DNA of 19,237 nucleotides from Nanobdellota archaeon (GTDB lineage Archaea > Nanobdellota > Nanobdellia > Pacearchaeales > GW2011-AR1): assembly GCA_023397215.1 (NCBI GenBank), contig JAEWUG010000035.1, positions 1-19,237 of the forward strand. Reading direction: 5' to 3'. Positions within the stretch are counted from its first letter, which is position 1, and the number at the start of each line of letters is the position of its first letter. The notes under the pieces are model-generated. The model worked only from the letters and a program-made list of their open reading frames with translations. It was not told the DNA's origin and ran no database searches. The position numbers and the translations under genes were made by a program. Positions 1-6,573 of the stretch are shown here, one piece after another.

Positions 1-976
1 TCAAAGATAAGTTTAAAGTCAAGTTTATATCATTTAGATTAATAATATTATTTTCAGAATTATTTAATAATAGATTTTTATTTTTATAAACAGATAAAAA
101 AAACCTAATATGACTAGTTCTATTACCATGACTTGTTAAATTTAAGTCAAAAGTATATAATTGAGGTTTTAATTCACTAATATTTTCACAAATGATAAAA
201 TTATCAATAGATATTTCACAATCAAAAATTTCAGGTTTTGAAACATTTAATTTATCTACAATTCCAAAGACCATAATATCGTTTATCAAAACAGAAGAAT
301 TAAAAGAATAATTAAAATGATCAACTAAAGAAAACTCAGGTTCTAAATTAAACCTATTCATTTCTAAGTCATTAAAATCAAACATTAAAGAAAAATCATA
401 AGTTACATTGTTTGAAGAATTATTACTATCAATACAAGATAATTCAAACTCATGAGGTATATTATATAATACTTTTTCAAAAAAGTTCCCAATGTCTATT
501 GTATTAATATCTTGTTGATCATAACCACTTAATAAAAAGAAATCTTTTAATTCAGTTTGATGAGACAGATTGGAGATTAAATTATTCATTATACTAGACC
601 TAATTAAATCATTATCTAAAAAATTAAATATGTCTAAAGAACCATTTAAAGTATTAGGTTGAAAAGAATAAATAACACTTGAATCAATTGTTTCGTTGAA
701 TAAATTAAGATATAATGAATCAATCATTGCTTCAAAATTTGAATCTCTTAAACTACAATTAGAAAAATTATTAGTAGTATACCTTAATATAACACTAGAA
801 TTAGAACTTAAAATCACATCTCCGCTCTCAAAACTTGAATTTGAAATAATTATTTGAAAATTAGAATCATTCTCTTCAAAAGAGTTAATAGAAAAACCAG
901 TATAATTAATTCCAATTATTAAGAAAACTAAAAATAAAGCAACAAAAGATAAAGTTATCACATCATTTTTTCTCAT
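1..976 (-). CDS. Partial exported, sequon-rich protein anchored by an N-terminal helix (C-terminus off window)
   Basis: An uninterrupted minus-strand frame of 325 codons starts at an ATG at 974-976 and runs off the window edge without a stop. The first residues (MRKNDV) are followed by a hydrophobic stretch at about residues 7-24, a signal peptide or signal anchor. The rest is Asn/Ser-rich, contains about twenty N-x-S/T sequons and a few cysteines, and shows no enzyme motif I recognise. It is probably exposed outside the cell, as an envelope or appendage protein. The high Asn content partly follows from AT-rich DNA, so the sequon count is suggestive only. A TATA box at 998-1005 lies about 25 bp before the ATG and supports both the start and a leaderless mRNA. 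It lies 39 bp downstream of the two-helix protein gene on the same strand. Confidence 0.75.
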   Translation of the reverse strand, partial: MRKNDVITLSFVALFLVFLIIGINYTGFSINSFEENDSNFQIIISNSSFESGDVILSSNSSVILRYTTNNFSNCSLRDSNFEAMIDSLYLNLFNETIDSSVIYSFQPNTLNGSLDIFNFLDNDLIRSSIMNNLISNLSHQTELKDFFLLSGYDQQDINTIDIGNFFEKVLYNIPHEFELSCIDSNNSSNNVTYDFSLMFDFNDLEMNRFNLEPEFSLVDHFNYSFNSSVLINDIMVFGIVDKLNVSKPEIFDCEISIDNFIICENISELKPQLYTFDLNLTSHGNRTSHIRFFLSVYKNKNLLLNNSENNIINLNDINLTLNLSL

Positions 977-997
977 AAGAATAAATACTAAAAATAG

Positions 998-1005
998 TAT
1001 ATAAA
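998..1005 (-). promoter_or_regulatory. TATA box for the partial exported protein
   Basis: The minus strand reads TTTATATA here. Its centre is 25.5 bp upstream of the A of the ATG at 976, the distance expected if transcription starts at the start codon (leaderless). Confidence 0.6.
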
Positions 1006-1015
1006 CATTATTATT

Positions 1016-1246
1016 TTACTTTTTCCTATTTAATAAATTAACTTTTTTTCTAATTAAAAAAAAGGTTATTAATAACAATATTAAAATAAAAACAAAAAAT
1101 ACTAATGAATAAATATTAAACGAACCTTGTTCTTCTAAATTTGAAAAAACTAAACCTTGGAAGTTAAAATCAAGAAAAAGTAAAGAACTAACTAATAATA
1201 GAACTAAAAAAACCATACTTAAATCCAAATATCTATCATGATTCAT
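1016..1246 (-). CDS. Small protein with two transmembrane helices, unknown function
   Basis: A 76-residue protein with two strongly hydrophobic segments, at about residues 10-28 and 45-65, and a basic C-terminal tail (IRKKVNLLNRKK). By the positive-inside rule the C-terminus is probably cytoplasmic, with a short loop of about 17 residues outside. I recognise no family. A TATA box right after the LeuRS stop lies 26.5 bp from the ATG, which supports this start and independent transcription. The next gene downstream encodes an exported protein, so both may act at the cell envelope; this is inferred from position only. Confidence 0.6.
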   Translation of the reverse strand: MNHDRYLDLSMVFLVLLLVSSLLFLDFNFQGLVFSNLEEQGSFNIYSLVFFVFILILLLITFFLIRKKVNLLNRKK

Positions 1247-1268
1247 AATAATAAGAGTAAAATAGAAT

Positions 1269-1276
1269 ATTTAAAT
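1269..1276 (-). promoter_or_regulatory. TATA box for the two-helix membrane protein
   Basis: ATTTAAAT is centred 26.5 bp before the ATG at 1246 and abuts the last codon of LeuRS. It implies a leaderless transcript separate from the LeuRS message. Confidence 0.55.
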
Positions 1277-3742
1277 TTACTCAATATATAATCCTGGCAT
1301 CATTGGTTTTGCTTTTTTTGCCATATCCTTAGGGTCATATTTATCAGCATCTTTTACAGAATAAATTTTAACATCACAACCAATTTTTTCTTTAAAGAAT
1401 TCTATATTTAATTTATCAACTTCAAATGGTAAAACATACAAATAAACACAATTAATTTTTTGAGATTCTTTTAATTTAAAAATAATCCTAGAAATATTCC
1501 CAAAAATCTTCTCATTTAAATCTATTTTCTTACCCTCATCAACTTGATTAAAATTAAAATTTGGCCAAATTGAATTAGATATAAAATCATTATGACCTAA
1601 TTTCTCCCAAAGTTCTTCAGTTAAATGAGGACAAAAAGGGTTTAATAATTTCAAATAACCTTCTAAAACTTCTTTTGATAATATTTGTTTATTATTCATT
1701 TCATTAAAAAATTCTCTTAATTCAATAATTGCTTTTCTATATTCTAAATTTTCTAAATAATTAGTACAATCTTTAATTAATTTATTAAATTTAATATTAA
1801 GAGAAGAATCTTGATTCCCAATTTTAACAGAATTATAAAAATTAAAAAGTTTGTTAATAAATCTCATACTACCAAGTATACCTTTTTCACTCCAATCAAT
1901 ATTTTTATCAGGAGAAGCTAAACTACATAAAAAAAATCTAGCAGTATCAATTCCATAAATATCTGAAACAACTTCAGGCAAAATACCATTCCCTTTACTT
2001 TTACTCATTCTTTGACCATCTTCTCCATGAAGCATACCTTGATGAAATAATCTTTTTGCAGGTTCATCAAAATTCAATAAACCTAAATCTCTTAAAAATT
2101 TAGTATAAAACCTAAAATAGATTAAATGCATACAAGCATGTTCTGCTCCACCTATATACAAATCAATAGGACACCAATAATTTACTTTACTTTTATCAAA
2201 AATATTTTTTTCATTATTAGAATCACAATATCTTAAAAAATACCAACTCGAATTTACAAAAGTATCCATTGTATCTGTTTCTCTTCTAGCAATCCCTCCA
2301 CACATTGGGCAAGTTGTATTAATCCAATTTTCATTTGTTTTAAGAGGATTTCCATCACCAAACTTAACATCATAAGGTAATTCAATAGGTAAATCTTCTT
2401 CTTTAACACCAACAACACCACATTTATTACAATAGACTACAGGAATAGGAGTTCCCCAATATCTTTGTCTACTAATACCCCAATCTCTTAATCTAAAGTT
2501 AATTTTTTTCTTAATCAATTTATCTTTAGATAATTCTTCAAAAATCTTTTCAACTGCTTCTTCACTTGTAAGTCCGCTATAAACACTAGAATTAATTAAA
2601 CGACCTTTTTCAGTTAAAATTTCTTCATCTTGATTATTATAAATTCTTAATAAAGGATCTTTTGGAACAATTACAGGTAAAATTTCTAATTCATATTTTT
2701 TTGCGAAATCATAATCCCTTTTATCATGAGCAGGAACAGCCATAATCATACCACTACCATAATCAGCAACAACAAAATTACCTGCATAAATTGGAACTTT
2801 TTTCTTATTAATTGGATTAATAGCATAACTACCAGTAAAAACACCTTGTTTATCCATATCAGCCAAATCTTTTTCAGAAACAGAACCAAGTTTATTTACA
2901 AAATCTTTAACTTTATCTTTTTGCTCTTCGCTAACTAAATCCATTAATTTTGTATGTTGAGCAGAAACAACCATAAAACTAACACCAAAGATAGTATCTA
3001 ATCTAGTTGTAAAAATAGGCCATTTTTTCCCATTTATTTCAAATAATATTTCATGACCAAAACTTTTACCAATCCAATTTTTTTGCATAGCTTTTGTTTT
3101 CTCAGGCCAATCCAAATCATCTATTTTCTCATATAATTCATCAGCATAATCAGTTATTTTCAAGAACCATTGTTTTAAGTATTTAATCTCAACTTTAGTA
3201 TCATCATGTCTCCAACAATGACCATTTTCAACTTGTTCATTTGCTAAAACAGTATTACATTTTGGACACCAGTTTACACTAGACTCTTTTTGATAAGCAA
3301 GCCCTCTTTCCAACATCTTTAAGAAAATCCACTGGTCCCATTTATAATAATTAGGATTAGCACTTGACAAAACTCTACTCCAATCATAACTAATTCCCAA
3401 CTGTTTTTGTTGTTTAATATAATTTTTAACAGATTTATCAGTATAATCTTTTGGATGTTCTCCTACTTGAATTGCAGCATTTTCAGCAGGCAAACCCAGC
3501 GCATCATAACCCATTGGGTGTAAAACATTAAATCCTTGCATTAACTTAAATCTAGCAAAAACATCACCAATAGTATAATTCCAAGCATGGCCCATATGTA
3601 AACCACTAGCAGAAGGATAAGGAAACATCTCTAATAAATAAAATTTTTCTTTTTTATTATTTTCATTAACTTCAAAAATTTTTTCTTTTGCCCACTTATC
3701 TTGCCATTTTTTCTCAATTAATTTAAAATCTAACTCTTTCAT
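1277..3742 (-). CDS. leuS: Leucyl-tRNA synthetase, bacterial-type architecture
   Basis: An 821-residue class I synthetase that charges tRNA-Leu in the cytoplasm. The HMGH signature (HIGH type) is at 49-52 and RMSKS (KMSKS type) at 578-582. A zinc knuckle is formed by C159, C162, C176 and H179, and a second by C438/C441 with C478/C481. The CP1 editing domain shows TTRLDT at 246-251 and the conserved Asp in AVPAHDKRD (D340), so post-transfer editing is probably active. The segment around GYDALGLPAENAA (79-91) follows bacterial LeuRS, not the roughly 950-residue archaeal form. The last residues (MMPGLYIE) instead resemble how archaeal LeuRS proteins usually end. A TATA box 24.5 bp before the ATG supports the start and suggests a leaderless mRNA. 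Product call is secure. Confidence 0.97.
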   Translation of the reverse strand: MKELDFKLIEKKWQDKWAKEKIFEVNENNKKEKFYLLEMFPYPSASGLHMGHAWNYTIGDVFARFKLMQGFNVLHPMGYDALGLPAENAAIQVGEHPKDYTDKSVKNYIKQQKQLGISYDWSRVLSSANPNYYKWDQWIFLKMLERGLAYQKESSVNWCPKCNTVLANEQVENGHCWRHDDTKVEIKYLKQWFLKITDYADELYEKIDDLDWPEKTKAMQKNWIGKSFGHEILFEINGKKWPIFTTRLDTIFGVSFMVVSAQHTKLMDLVSEEQKDKVKDFVNKLGSVSEKDLADMDKQGVFTGSYAINPINKKKVPIYAGNFVVADYGSGMIMAVPAHDKRDYDFAKKYELEILPVIVPKDPLLRIYNNQDEEILTEKGRLINSSVYSGLTSEEAVEKIFEELSKDKLIKKKINFRLRDWGISRQRYWGTPIPVVYCNKCGVVGVKEEDLPIELPYDVKFGDGNPLKTNENWINTTCPMCGGIARRETDTMDTFVNSSWYFLRYCDSNNEKNIFDKSKVNYWCPIDLYIGGAEHACMHLIYFRFYTKFLRDLGLLNFDEPAKRLFHQGMLHGEDGQRMSKSKGNGILPEVVSDIYGIDTARFFLCSLASPDKNIDWSEKGILGSMRFINKLFNFYNSVKIGNQDSSLNIKFNKLIKDCTNYLENLEYRKAIIELREFFNEMNNKQILSKEVLEGYLKLLNPFCPHLTEELWEKLGHNDFISNSIWPNFNFNQVDEGKKIDLNEKIFGNISRIIFKLKESQKINCVYLYVLPFEVDKLNIEFFKEKIGCDVKIYSVKDADKYDPKDMAKKAKPMMPGLYIE

Positions 3743-3762
3743 ATAAAATTACAAAAAACAGA

Positions 3763-3770
3763 ATTTAAAT
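3763..3770 (-). promoter_or_regulatory. TATA box for leuS
   Basis: ATTTAAAT is centred 24.5 bp before the leuS ATG. It lies in the 78-bp divergent interval shared with the plus-strand membrane protein gene, which has its own TATA box. Confidence 0.55.
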
Positions 3771-3789
3771 AATTTAGTATAATAAATAA

Positions 3790-3797
3790 GTTTAAAA
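3790..3797 (+). promoter_or_regulatory. TATA box for the duplicated membrane protein
   Basis: GTTTAAAA followed by an A tract is centred about 27 bp before the ATG at 3821, compatible with a leaderless mRNA. It is back to back with the leuS promoter. Confidence 0.5.
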
Positions 3798-3820
3798 AAA
3801 CAGAATTAAAATAAGAATCT

Positions 3821-4405
3821 ATGAATCAAATTTTAAATGAATTAAAGGAGCATGCACCATTTACAGCAATTGCGACTATTTTAGCTATAATTACTACAAT
3901 TATATTAAGTCAATTCATCAATTATAACTCATCAGAAAATATTTTTGATTCATTACATTTAACTCACATATTATTTTCAGCATTTGCAACAACAACTGTT
4001 TTTTATCATAATAAAAAATCAATTAAATCTGCAATAATAATAGGAATTACAGGTTCTATAATAATAGGCTCTCTCAGCGATGTATTTTTTCCAGCATTAG
4101 GAGCTTTAATTTTTGGAATAAAAACCCATTTACATCTTCCTTTAATTGAAAAACCTATTTTAGTATTATTATCTTCTCTAATTGGAGTAAACTTAGGTAT
4201 ACTCATTAAAAAAACAAAATTACCTCATACATTTCATGTATTTATCTCAATTTTTGCAAGTTTATTCTATTTAATTAGCTTTAGTAATATTAATACTTTT
4301 ATTGATTATCTAATCTCAATATTAATTGTTTTCTTTTCAGTTTTAATACCATGTTGTTTAAGCGATATAATCTATCCAAATTTATTTACAAAAAGAATTA
4401 ATTAG
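3821..4405 (+). CDS. Polytopic membrane protein with an internal His/Ser-Asp repeat, unknown function
   Basis: A 194-residue protein with about six hydrophobic segments (roughly residues 13-33, 47-62, 70-96, 112-129, 138-155 and 160-180). The sequence shows an internal duplication. The first copy has H46-x2-H49-x3-S53-x-FA and then LSDVFFP at 85-91. The second has H136-x2-H139-x3-S143-x-FA and then LSDIIYP at 180-186. Two more histidines (HLH at 103-105) lie between the copies. Paired His and Asp in membrane segments could form a metal or proton site, but this is inference, and I cannot name a characterised family. The start is supported by the upstream TATA box. The 3' end overlaps the convergent small secreted protein gene by 8 bp. 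Confidence 0.8.
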   Translation: MNQILNELKEHAPFTAIATILAIITTIILSQFINYNSSENIFDSLHLTHILFSAFATTTVFYHNKKSIKSAIIIGITGSIIIGSLSDVFFPALGALIFGIKTHLHLPLIEKPILVLLSSLIGVNLGILIKKTKLPHTFHVFISIFASLFYLISFSNINTFIDYLISILIVFFSVLIPCCLSDIIYPNLFTKRIN

Positions 4406-4718
4406 GACATTTAATGTAAAATAATTTACCTTTAGGAGCATCAACATAACAACGAACTATTTTTTCTTCTTCAAAAGTTTTCCCTTCATAAATATAATAA
4501 TTAGAATTATTCTTTCTAAAAACTTCTAAATCATCATAATCATCTAAATCAATATAAATAACATTATCATTTGAATAAATAACTTCTTCTACAGAATTAA
4601 TATCATTACCATTTACAATTACATTTTCAAAATCATCCCCAGAATACATATTATAATATGCAGACACACTTGTAACTAATAAAAATAATATTAATAAAAA
4701 GGAATGTGTTTTTTTCAT
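4398..4718 (-). CDS. Small secreted protein, unknown function
   Basis: A 106-residue protein with a clear signal peptide: a basic start (MKKTH), a hydrophobic core, and a likely cleavage after SVSA at about residue 20. The mature part is acidic (several Asp/Glu clusters), holds one sequon (NNS) and two cysteines near the C-terminus (in RCYV and KCPN) that could form a disulfide. I recognise no domain. A TATA box 26.5 bp before the ATG supports the start and a leaderless mRNA. A palindrome lies directly upstream of that box. The 3' end overlaps the convergent membrane protein gene. Confidence 0.65.
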   Translation of the reverse strand: MKKTHSFLLILFLLVTSVSAYYNMYSGDDFENVIVNGNDINSVEEVIYSNDNVIYIDLDDYDDLEVFRKNNSNYYIYEGKTFEEEKIVRCYVDAPKGKLFYIKCPN

Positions 4719-4740
4719 AAATAAAATAAAGCCTTTTAGT

Positions 4741-4748
4741 TTTTAAAT
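4741..4748 (-). promoter_or_regulatory. TATA box for the small secreted protein
   Basis: The minus strand reads ATTTAAAA, centred 26.5 bp before the ATG at 4718. The 19-bp palindrome at 4749-4767 abuts it on the BRE side. Confidence 0.55.
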
Positions 4749-4767
4749 GTTACTATATAATAGTAAC
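4749..4767. repeat. Perfect inverted repeat (8-bp arms, 3-bp spacer) at a promoter
   Basis: The arms GTTACTAT and ATAGTAAC flank ATA. The repeat starts right after the stop codon of the tail-anchored protein gene (4768-4770) and abuts the TATA box of the next minus-strand gene, covering where the BRE would lie. It could be an operator or a 3' hairpin of the upstream transcript. In DNA this AT-rich some such repeats arise by chance; its position is the main reason to note it. Confidence 0.5.
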
Positions 4768-5145
4768 TTATCCAAATAATTTATTCCAGAAAAGACCTAA
4801 AAAAAGTGCTCCACCTAAAACAAAAATTCCAATAACTATCATCAGGATAATATAAAACTTCTTTTGTTTATTGTCTTTAAAATCAAACAACTTTTTTTTA
4901 TTTTCTTTTTTATTAGAATTCTCTTGAATTTTATTCTCTTGGGAAGAATCAAAACTTGGTATCTTACCATCATAATAAGCTCTTTGAGCAACTTTTAATA
5001 AAAATTGTGCATCATAACCCGCATTAACAAATGTTTGCATTGCATCTTGTAAACTTTCTCCTCTTTCAACAGCATTAATTAATCCACCAATAATTTCTTC
5101 AGCTTCACTGCTTCTTAAATTAGAAACACCTTCATCATCATTCAT
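4768..5145 (-). CDS. Tail-anchored helical protein coupled to RNase J
   Basis: A 125-residue protein. Residues 13-57 form a predicted small helical bundle (AEEIIGGLINAV, SLQDAMQTFVNAGY) that looks UBA-like. A polar Lys/Asn/Glu-rich linker covers about 64-96, and a single hydrophobic segment at about 98-120 ends almost at the C-terminus. No signal peptide is seen, so the helical part should face the cytoplasm. The ATG overlaps the RNase J stop (ATGA), and a GGGGGTG Shine-Dalgarno site lies about 10 nt upstream inside the RNase J gene. Translation is therefore probably coupled, and a role beside RNase J, such as membrane tethering, is plausible but unproven. I do not recognise a named family. 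Confidence 0.75.
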   Translation of the reverse strand: MNDDEGVSNLRSSEAEEIIGGLINAVERGESLQDAMQTFVNAGYDAQFLLKVAQRAYYDGKIPSFDSSQENKIQENSNKKENKKKLFDFKDNKQKKFYIILMIVIGIFVLGGALFLGLFWNKLFG

Positions 5146-6473
5146 AATCTTAAAACACCCCCATTTTCCATTAAATGTGCGTTTTTTCCCTCCTTATAAC
5201 CCATTTCTTTTAATAAACTAATCATAGGACCTGTTTTATCAAAACCACCATGAGAAGGAATAACATGTTTTGGTCTAACAATATTTAAAATATCTCTTAA
5301 ATCTTCTCTTCCAGCATGACCTGAAACATGAACATCTCTAAAAATTCGAGGTTTATTCTTTTTTAATCTAGCTTCCATTTTCTTAAACTGCTCTTGATTA
5401 ATGGGTGTAGGAATAACACTAGAAGAAAAAATAATATTATCTCCTTGATTTATTCTAAAAGGTAAATCATGTCTACTAAATCTCTCTAAAATAGAACCTG
5501 GTTCTCCTTGATGACCTGTACAAACAACCATGTATTTATCTCTATTTTTATTTACTTTATTCAAAGTCTTTTCTACTTGTTTACGATATTTTGAAATTTT
5601 AATATCTTGCAAAAAAGGGGCAATCTTAGAATTAATAGCAGCCTTAGAATATTTATCCATACTCCTACCTAAAAGAACTATTTCTCGATCAATTTTTTTA
5701 CTAAATTCCACAATACTCTTAAGCCTAGCAATATGAGAAGAAAATGTTGTAACAACCATACCATTTTTTTGATTTTGAATTGTTAATAAAACTTCTTCAA
5801 GTAATGATCTTGCAATCTTTTCACTAGGAGTTTTTCTTTCAGTCCCAGAATATAATGAATCTACAATAAAACATAAAACACCCTCATCTGCAATTTCTCT
5901 TAAAACTTTATAATTAGGTTTTAATCCTAAAACAGGAGTATCATCCATTTTAAAGTCATTAGCATATAATATTACACCTTTTTCAGTATGAATTGCAATC
6001 ATAACAGTTTGAGGAGTAGAATGAGTAATATTAATAAAATCAATTTTATATTTTTTATTTTTACCTTGCACATAAAAAGAAGTATTAGGATTTATAGAAT
6101 AAACTTTATTTTTTAAGATTAATTTATTATCATCTAATAGACTCTTCAAAACATTAATTGTAAAAGGAGTTCCATAAATTGGAGCATTATATTTATCAGA
6201 CATAAAAGGAATTGCACCAACATGATCTAAATGAGCATGACCAATAAATTGAGCTCTTACTTTATTACGAATATTTGAAATAACAGAATCATCTGGAATT
6301 GCTCCATTTTTTACTAAAATTTTTTCAGTCATAACTTTTTCTTTTTCTTGCATAGAAACAATAGAAGGTAAAAAAAAACCCTCATCAAAAATAAATGCAT
6401 CGTCTTCTAATTCTACAACAACCATATTTTTTCCAACTTCAGAAAAACCACCAACAGTATGTACTTTCACCAT
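5142..6473 (-). CDS. Archaeal RNase J-type beta-CASP ribonuclease
   Basis: A 443-residue metallo-beta-lactamase/beta-CASP nuclease. The metal-binding motif HAHLDH is at 79-84, with H151 (NITHSTP), D173 (ANDFKMDD) and H408 (PSHGG) as further metal ligands. Beta-CASP elements include the acidic residue in FIVDSLYSG (about D205), TFSSHIARL at 243-251 and HVSGHAGRE at 382-390. Length and motif layout match archaeal RNase J, a 5'-to-3' exoribonuclease, better than the CPSF73-like archaeal proteins, which carry N-terminal KH domains absent here. It should act in mRNA decay and RNA maturation. The downstream tail-anchored gene overlaps its stop. A TATA box at 6506-6513 would give a leader of about 10 nt. 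Confidence 0.93.
   Translation of the reverse strand: MVKVHTVGGFSEVGKNMVVVELEDDAFIFDEGFFLPSIVSMQEKEKVMTEKILVKNGAIPDDSVISNIRNKVRAQFIGHAHLDHVGAIPFMSDKYNAPIYGTPFTINVLKSLLDDNKLILKNKVYSINPNTSFYVQGKNKKYKIDFINITHSTPQTVMIAIHTEKGVILYANDFKMDDTPVLGLKPNYKVLREIADEGVLCFIVDSLYSGTERKTPSEKIARSLLEEVLLTIQNQKNGMVVTTFSSHIARLKSIVEFSKKIDREIVLLGRSMDKYSKAAINSKIAPFLQDIKISKYRKQVEKTLNKVNKNRDKYMVVCTGHQGEPGSILERFSRHDLPFRINQGDNIIFSSSVIPTPINQEQFKKMEARLKKNKPRIFRDVHVSGHAGREDLRDILNIVRPKHVIPSHGGFDKTGPMISLLKEMGYKEGKNAHLMENGGVLRL
5156..5162 (-). promoter_or_regulatory. Shine-Dalgarno site for the tail-anchored protein
   Basis: GGGGGTG on the minus strand, inside the last RNase J codons and about 10 nt before the ATG at 5145, complements the conserved 3' end of 16S rRNA. 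It fixes the start and supports translational coupling. Confidence 0.6.
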
Positions 6474-6505
6474 CTTTAACTTAATTAAAATAAAAAATGA
6501 GAAGT

Positions 6506-6513
6506 ATTTAAAT
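6506..6513 (-). promoter_or_regulatory. TATA box for the RNase J operon
   Basis: ATTTAAAT is centred 36.5 bp before the ATG at 6473, predicting a short leader of about 10 nt with no evident Shine-Dalgarno site. Confidence 0.45.
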
Positions 6514-6545
6514 TATTCGTAAAATAAAATTATAAAACACAAACC

Positions 6546-6553
6546 TTATAATT
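6546..6553 (+). promoter_or_regulatory. TATA box for the subtilisin-like protease
   Basis: TTATAATT is centred 24.5 bp before the ATG at 6574, the spacing of the other apparently leaderless genes here. An alternative TTATAAAA lies at about 6530-6537. Confidence 0.4.
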
Positions 6554-6573
6554 AAATAATACTAAAAAAAGAT

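Noticed and set aside
2726..2938. Open frame on the plus strand within leuS
   Set aside because: Antisense shadow of a conserved gene, with low-complexity composition and no recognisable motif. The same applies to frames at 4006-4206, 5530-5736, 7028-7294, 16121-16303, 16607-16912 and 18103-18330.
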